Source of the DNA: JBEKCP01 sp050014815
GTDB taxonomy: Bacteria; Planctomycetota; Planctomycetia; Pirellulales; Thermoguttaceae
Reading direction: 5' to 3'
Assembly: GCA_050014815.1 (NCBI GenBank)
Contig: JBEKCP010000240.1
Location: 1 to 8,484 of the forward strand
DNA: 8,484 nt
The position numbers were made by a program, and so were the translations under genes. The notes under the pieces were generated by a model. It saw only the letters and a list, made by a program, of their open reading frames with translations, was not told the origin of the DNA and did not search any database. Of the stretch, positions 4,596-8,484 are shown piece after piece. Numbering within the stretch: the first letter of the stretch is position 1; every line of letters begins with the position of its first letter.

Positions 4596-7352
4596 TCATT
4601 TCCCCGGCAGTTTCGAAACGAACTCGTAAGTGCCCGAGCCGACGGCCAGCACGGCCCGGCCGCCTTCCATGCGGACCAGCTTGACGCCGTCGGCCTGGTC
4701 CAGGGGCTTGCCGCCCTCGGTAACGTCGGCGGCCGTGTCGGCCGGAACGAGCACGGTGGCCGTGGTGTTGGCGGGCACTGCTACGGTGAGGCGGAACGTG
4801 CCGCCGGCGAGCTTCCAATCGCTCACGATCCACCCGTGGATGCCCCGATAGCCGACCTTGGCCGCGGTGAGGCCGCCGCCGGGCTGCGGGGCCACGATGA
4901 CCCGCCGGTAGCCGGCGCCGTCGCTGCGGATGCCGCCGATGTTCTCGACCATCCACTGGTAGACGGCGCCGAACGCATAGTGGGCGAACGAGTTCATGCC
5001 CACGTCCTGGAACCCCCGCTCGGGCGTCCAACCGTCCCAGCGCTCCCAGATGCTCGTGGCGCCGTGCTTGATCGAGAAGCCCCACGAGGGGAACGTGTCG
5101 TTGCCCAACAGGCGATAGGCCACGTCGTTGCGGCCGATCTTGGTCAGCACGAGCATCAGGTCCTTGGTGCCGACGAAGCCGGTCGAGAGATGCCCGCCGC
5201 GTTGCTCGATGTCCTCGACGAGGTACCTGGCCGCCGCCTTCCGCTTCTGCTCGTCGAGCAGGTCGAAGGCCAGGGCCAGGACGTAGGCGGTCTGCGTGTT
5301 GCCCTGGATGCGGCCGTCGTCGGCCACGTAGGCCCGGTTGAAGGCCGCCTTGATCTGCTCGAACAGCTCGCGGTACTTCGCCGCGTCCTCGGTCTTGCCG
5401 AGGGCTTCGGCCGCCCGGGCGGTCAGGTGCGTGCTGTAGGCGAAATAGGCCGTGAATATCACCTGGTTCGGCGTGTTGGCCCTGATGTTGAGCCAGTCGC
5501 CGAAGCAATGGAACCTGGCCGGGGGCAGGAGATCGGGCGTCGAGCGATTCTTGCAGAAGTCGATGAATCGCGTCATGGCCGGGTAGTGCCGGGCCAGCAG
5601 CCGCCGGTCGCCGTAGACCTGGTAGATGGTCCAGGGGCAGATCACGCCGGCGTCGGCCCAGGCCGGCCCGCCGTCCGCTCCCGCCGTCTTCAGCGGCGCG
5701 ACCATCGGGAACTGGCCGTCGGCCCGCTGGGCGTCATCCAGGTCGACGAGCCACTTTGTGAAGAACGCCTGCACGTCGGCATTGAGCGTCGCGGTGCGGA
5801 CGTAGGCCTGGGCGTCGCCGGTCCAGCCCAGCCGCTCGTCGCGCTGCGGGCAGTCGGTCGGGATGTCGATGAAGTTCGACCGTTGCGTGTAGTAGACATT
5901 CTTGTGGAGCCGGTTGAGCATGGGGTCGGAGCAGTCGAAGCGGCCGACGATGGGCGTGTCGCTCGACAGGGCCAGCCCGACGACCGTATCGTCGGCCGGC
6001 CGGGCCGGCAGCCCGGCGACCTCGACGTACTGGAATCCGTGGAACGTGAACCGCGGCTGCCACGTTTCGACCCCGCCGCCGCGGCAGACGTAGGTGTCGA
6101 TCGCCCGGGCGCCGCGGAGATTCGCCGTGTAGAAGGTGCCGTCGGGATTGAGCCGCTCGGCGAAGCGGAGCGTGATCTTCCGGCCCGCCTCGGCCGAGAC
6201 CGTGAGCCGCACGACGCCGGCGAAGTTCTGGCCGAGGTCCAGCACGTAGGCGCCCGGCTTCGGCTCGGTGATCTTCTTCGCGCGGAACTCCTCGTAGACG
6301 CGGACCGGCTCGCCCGGATGGGCCTCGACCCGCGGCGACAGCTCGGCCCCGGCGTCCACCGCCTCCCACTTGCCGTCGTCGAAGCCCGGCTCGCTCCAGC
6401 CGCCCAGTTCCGCGCGGGCGTCGTAGGCCTCGCCCATGAGGAAGTCGGCCTCGCGGATCGGGCCGGCGGCGGCCTTCCATCCCGGTCCGGTGGCCACGAC
6501 CTGCGTCGTGCCGTCGGCGTATTCGATCGAGAGCTGGCCCAGGAGCCGCGGTCTCTTGCCGTAATGGTCCCGGATTGCGCCATTACCGACGTAGCCGCTG
6601 AACCAGCCGTCGGCCAGGACGGCGCCCAGGGCGTTGTCGCCCTGCTTGAGCAGGCCCGTCACGTCATAGGCCCGGTAGTAGACCCGCTTCGCGTAGTCGG
6701 TCCAGCCGGGGTTGAAGTACTCGTCGGCCACGCGCTTGCCGTTGAGATGCCAGTCGCCCAGCCCCAGCGCCGTGGCATAGAGGGTCGCCGACCGCACCGG
6801 TTTCTCCGCGCGGAAGCCCGTCCGCAAGAAGGAGGCCGGCGGCAGCAGGAGCGGCTTCCGCTTCGGGTCCGCTCCCGGCTGCGGCCCGGCCTCGCTCCGC
6901 GGCCTGTCGTAGCCGATCCACTGGGCCTTCCAGTCCGACGGTTCCAGCAGGCCCATCGACCACGCGGCCGGCGGGGCCCACGCCGAGGGCAGCGCGTCCT
7001 TGTCCCAGACCCTGACCGTCCAACAGCATCGCATGCCCGAGCGGAGCGGCTTGCCCGCATAGACGATGGCCGTCGTCTCGTCGCCGGCGACCTTGCCGGA
7101 GTCCCAGAGATCGCCGCGGCCGGCGGCCAGGTCTTCGGCACGCGACGCCACAAGGACCTGATAGGCAGTCTGCTTCTGGCCGCGCTCGGCCGACTGGAGC
7201 GTCCAACTCAACCGCGGCTCCTTCTGGTCGATGCCGCGCGGGTCCACGCGGTACTCGCAGCGGAGATAGGCGGGAATCACCGACGTCTCCTTGGCCAACA
7301 GAACGGAACCGGCTCCCAACAGCACACAGACGGACAGGGCAAGGGGCTTCAT
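4596..7352 (-). CDS. Secreted GH78 alpha-L-rhamnosidase
   Basis: A 918-residue enzyme that hydrolyses terminal alpha-L-rhamnose from plant or algal polysaccharides and glycosides by an inverting mechanism. A signal peptide is clear (MKPLALSVCVLLGAGSVLLA, cleavage near Ala20), so it acts in the periplasm or outside. Order of parts: an Fn3-like sandwich (about 24-135, YRVDPRGIDQKEPRLSW); the Bac_rhamnosid_N carbohydrate-binding-like domain (about 165-345, HLNGKRVADEYFNPGWTDY); a further sandwich (about 350-455, LDLGQNFAGVVRLTV); the (alpha/alpha)6 catalytic barrel (about 460-800); and a C-terminal sandwich. The general acid is expected to be Glu506 in DCPQRDERLGWTGD and the base Glu770 in SIWERWDGW; both motifs are intact. 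Length is normal for the family. GGAG (7362-7365 region on the plus strand) precedes the ATG at 7352. It appears to be a single-gene unit, divergent from the DUF1330 gene. Confidence 0.95.
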   Translation of the reverse strand: MKPLALSVCVLLGAGSVLLAKETSVIPAYLRCEYRVDPRGIDQKEPRLSWTLQSAERGQKQTAYQVLVASRAEDLAAGRGDLWDSGKVAGDETTAIVYAGKPLRSGMRCCWTVRVWDKDALPSAWAPPAAWSMGLLEPSDWKAQWIGYDRPRSEAGPQPGADPKRKPLLLPPASFLRTGFRAEKPVRSATLYATALGLGDWHLNGKRVADEYFNPGWTDYAKRVYYRAYDVTGLLKQGDNALGAVLADGWFSGYVGNGAIRDHYGKRPRLLGQLSIEYADGTTQVVATGPGWKAAAGPIREADFLMGEAYDARAELGGWSEPGFDDGKWEAVDAGAELSPRVEAHPGEPVRVYEEFRAKKITEPKPGAYVLDLGQNFAGVVRLTVSAEAGRKITLRFAERLNPDGTFYTANLRGARAIDTYVCRGGGVETWQPRFTFHGFQYVEVAGLPARPADDTVVGLALSSDTPIVGRFDCSDPMLNRLHKNVYYTQRSNFIDIPTDCPQRDERLGWTGDAQAYVRTATLNADVQAFFTKWLVDLDDAQRADGQFPMVAPLKTAGADGGPAWADAGVICPWTIYQVYGDRRLLARHYPAMTRFIDFCKNRSTPDLLPPARFHCFGDWLNIRANTPNQVIFTAYFAYSTHLTARAAEALGKTEDAAKYRELFEQIKAAFNRAYVADDGRIQGNTQTAYVLALAFDLLDEQKRKAAARYLVEDIEQRGGHLSTGFVGTKDLMLVLTKIGRNDVAYRLLGNDTFPSWGFSIKHGATSIWERWDGWTPERGFQDVGMNSFAHYAFGAVYQWMVENIGGIRSDGAGYRRVIVAPQPGGGLTAAKVGYRGIHGWIVSDWKLAGGTFRLTVAVPANTTATVLVPADTAADVTEGGKPLDQADGVKLVRMEGGRAVLAVGSGTYEFVSKLPGK

Positions 7353-7463
7353 GGGGATCGTCTCCAGGAGTAACCGTTAGGAATTGTGACTGGTCTTGAT
7401 CGCACGCGAGAGTTCTGAATACCAAGATACGAAACCAGATCGAACAACGCAAGCCACTGTTGC

Positions 7464-7485
7464 GGCACGGTCAGGAGACCGTGCC
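7464..7485. repeat. 9-bp inverted repeat GGCACGGTC / GACCGTGCC
   Basis: GGCACGGTC (7464-7472) and GACCGTGCC (7477-7485) pair perfectly around AGGA. It lies in the 280-bp gap between the divergent rhamnosidase and DUF1330 genes. The word resembles short palindromes scattered between genes in planctomycete genomes. It could also be an operator for either promoter, because it lies about 60 bp upstream of the predicted DUF1330 -35 box. I cannot decide between these from one copy. Confidence 0.5.
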
Positions 7486-7542
7486 ATAACGGAGGAAGGG
7501 GCCCAGCAACGGGTCACGCCACCCGCGCGGCTTTCGCCCGGG

Positions 7543-7571
7543 CTGACAGACGCCGCCGCCGAGGGTAAAAT
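7543..7571 (+). promoter_or_regulatory. Sigma-70-like promoter for the DUF1330 gene
   Basis: CTGACA (7543-7548, five of six consensus bases) and TAAAAT (7566-7571, five of six) are separated by exactly 17 nt. Transcription would begin near 7578 and give a leader of about 55 nt before the ATG at 7633. The AT-rich -10 box stands out in GC-rich surroundings. Confidence 0.5.
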
Positions 7572-7632
7572 AGCGAAGCCCGTGGAATCTCGGGCCCAAC
7601 AAATCGAAAATTGCAACCAACTTGGAGGAATA

Positions 7633-7920
7633 ATGCCAGCGTACATAGTCTTTATCCGCGAGAGCACCCGCGACGCCTCGGAGCTTGAGACCTACTCGCA
7701 AAAGGTCGGCGCCACCTTGGCCGGTCATCCGGTCACGGTGCTGGCCGCCTACGGCCGTCACGAGGTGCTCGAAGGCCCGGACGTGGAGGGGGTCGTCATC
7801 GTGGAGTTTCCCTCCTTTGACGAGGCGAAGGCGTGGTACCAGAGCCCCGCCTATCGCGAGGTGCGAGAGCATCGTTTTCGGGGCGCCGACTATCGGGCCG
7901 TAATCGTCGAGGGCGTGTGA
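7633..7920 (+). CDS. DUF1330 family protein (dimeric alpha/beta barrel fold)
   Basis: A 95-residue cytosolic protein. The opening MPAYIVFIRESTRDASELETYSQKV, the central VTVLAAYGRHEVLEG, then VVIVEFPSFDEAKAWYQSPAYREVREHR and a closing VIVEGV match DUF1330 along its full length, including the EFPS...A..WY.SP.Y signature. Family members adopt a ferredoxin-like alpha/beta-barrel dimer; no reaction is established for the family. Start: ATG at 7633 preceded by GGAGG (7624-7628) with a short 4-nt spacer. It has its own probable promoter (7543-7571) and appears monocistronic. It is not obviously linked to the rhamnosidase or the ubiquitin-like operon. Confidence 0.88.
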   Translation: MPAYIVFIRESTRDASELETYSQKVGATLAGHPVTVLAAYGRHEVLEGPDVEGVVIVEFPSFDEAKAWYQSPAYREVREHRFRGADYRAVIVEGV

Positions 7921-8317
7921 TGAGGCGATGGTTGACACCCCCCGCATAAGGCATGCGTGTCTCCTCGGTGCATGGTAGGGGGGGGGGCACACGCCAGGAT
8001 CCCCCAACTTGGGGCTGCCAAATACTTGCAAGGGCCGTAGAGGCATGGTAAAGTAGGGGCACTGTCGCAAACGGAGCGCGGGCGGCTTGGCCACACGTTG
8101 CGGACAAGGCGGGCCCGCTCCATCGACAATCGCCGTATCGAGGCAGCGTTCCGATGTAACCTGGCCCTGTTGCTCGTCGCGTAAGCCGTTGGCTTCGCCG
8201 CGGGCCATTCTGGTCTGGGTTCCTCCCGATGTTTGTGATCCGTCGCGTGCTGCGCGCGTGGCACGCGGCGGTTGATGCTTAGAACCGTCCTACAAATTGC
8301 AACACAGGAAACAACTG
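7921..8317. other. Intergenic region between DUF1330 and the FGE-fold gene
   Basis: About 400 bp with no gene that I can support on either strand. It holds CCCCCC (7938-7943) facing a run of ten G (7978-7987), with GCAT and ATG words between. In RNA this could form a C/G-run stem after the DUF1330 stop and serve as its transcript end. The 62-codon open stretch at 8087-8275 lacks a Shine-Dalgarno and any recognisable pattern. A strong hairpin near the right end is listed separately. Confidence 0.5.
8240..8271 (+). promoter_or_regulatory. Stable hairpin in the presumed leader of the FGE-fold gene
   Basis: CCGTCGCGTGC (8240-8250) pairs with GCACGCGGCGG (8261-8271) as 11 pairs including one G-U, with a 10-nt loop. 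It ends 46 nt before the ATG at 8318. No T tract follows, so it is not a classical terminator. It may be a leader structure or a dispersed palindrome. No known riboswitch motif is recognised. Confidence 0.35.
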
Positions 8318-8484
8318 ATGTTCGGCAAAGCACTCGTGAGGGGTTTTTTGGCGGCGGCCGTGTTGGCCCCGGCCGTGGCGGCCCGGGCCGACACGATCAC
8401 CCACAACGGCACGACGATCAATATGGACTTTGTGACCGTGGGCAACGCGGGCAACACCGCGGACGGCACCGGCTACGGCGCGGT
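8318..8484 (+). CDS. Secreted SUMF1/formylglycine-generating-enzyme-fold protein (5' end only)
   Basis: The first 55 residues are visible and the gene runs off the window. A signal peptide is clear: MFGKALVRG, a hydrophobic stretch FLAAAVLAPAVA, then ARA with cleavage near Ala24. The mature start INMDFVTVGNAGNTADGTGYGAV matches the opening of planctomycete SUMF1/FGE-sulfatase-domain proteins (usual pattern: D-x-V-x-V-G-x-x-G-N-x-x-D-x-T-G-Y-G-x-V, followed by Y.IGKYEVTN). Such proteins are exported, often carry a C-terminal PEP-CTERM signal, and are numerous in these bacteria; most probably do not act as true sulfatase activators. The catalytic region and C-terminus are outside the window. 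AGGAA (8306-8310) lies 7 nt before the ATG. Confidence 0.7.
   Translation, partial: MFGKALVRGFLAAAVLAPAVAARADTITHNGTTINMDFVTVGNAGNTADGTGYGA

Noticed and set aside
4836..7373. 845-codon open stretch on the plus strand opposite the rhamnosidase
   Set aside because: High GC leaves antisense frames open. The peptide lacks any domain pattern, while the minus strand encodes a complete GH78 enzyme with intact catalytic Glu residues.
7395..7450. Minus-strand promoter for the rhamnosidase (TTGCGT and TATCTT about 17 nt apart)
   Set aside because: Only three and four consensus bases match, too weak to call in this context.
1..8484. tRNA or rRNA genes
   Set aside because: I saw no cloverleaf with a conserved T-arm and no rRNA-like conserved segments.

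Overview
The window is high-GC bacterial DNA, most likely from a Planctomycetota bacterium of the Pirellulales type. I infer this from several signs together: a secreted formylglycine-generating-enzyme-fold protein, a large secreted GH78 rhamnosidase, a fragment of the SHD1 domain common in planctomycete surface proteins, dispersed palindromic repeats that read as SPPAPLPEGERG or KGTVPFF-like peptides, and a eukaryote-like ubiquitin cassette. No taxonomic marker gene is present, so this is inference.

The main content is a compact five-gene operon on the minus strand (3922 down to 126) that looks like a complete ubiquitin-type conjugation pathway. In transcription order it holds: a RING/treble-clef protein with an FHA-like N-terminal half (candidate E3); a ThiF/E1-family adenylating enzyme with an extra C-terminal zinc ribbon; an E2 with a eukaryote-like HPN...Cys active site; a 279-residue protein that looks like two tandem YbjN/CesT-like domains, of unknown role; and an 89-residue ubiquitin-like protein ending in Ala-Gly. 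Gaps between genes are 23 to 50 nt and every gene has a good Shine-Dalgarno sequence. The expected flow is that E1 adenylates the C-terminal Gly of the modifier and takes it as a thioester, E2 receives it on Cys173, and the RING-like protein selects or activates. No JAB/Mov34 deconjugase lies in the window.

Two members of this operon carry dispersed palindromic repeats inside their reading frames. A 91-bp element with perfect 23-bp terminal inverted repeats lies in the E1 gene, and a GC-rich SPPAPLPEGERG-type repeat lies near the start of the E2 gene. Both frames stay open.

Upstream of the operon (3923-4391) no gene is visible. Next come a relic of an SHD1 domain, a hairpin-forming repeat, and a full-length secreted GH78 alpha-L-rhamnosidase on the minus strand (7352-4596). 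Divergent from it is a small DUF1330-family gene (7633-7920) with a recognisable sigma-70-like promoter. About 400 bp of non-coding DNA with hairpins follow, then the 5' end of a secreted SUMF1/FGE-fold protein that runs off the right edge. The left edge (1-125) holds only a repeat with a long hairpin.
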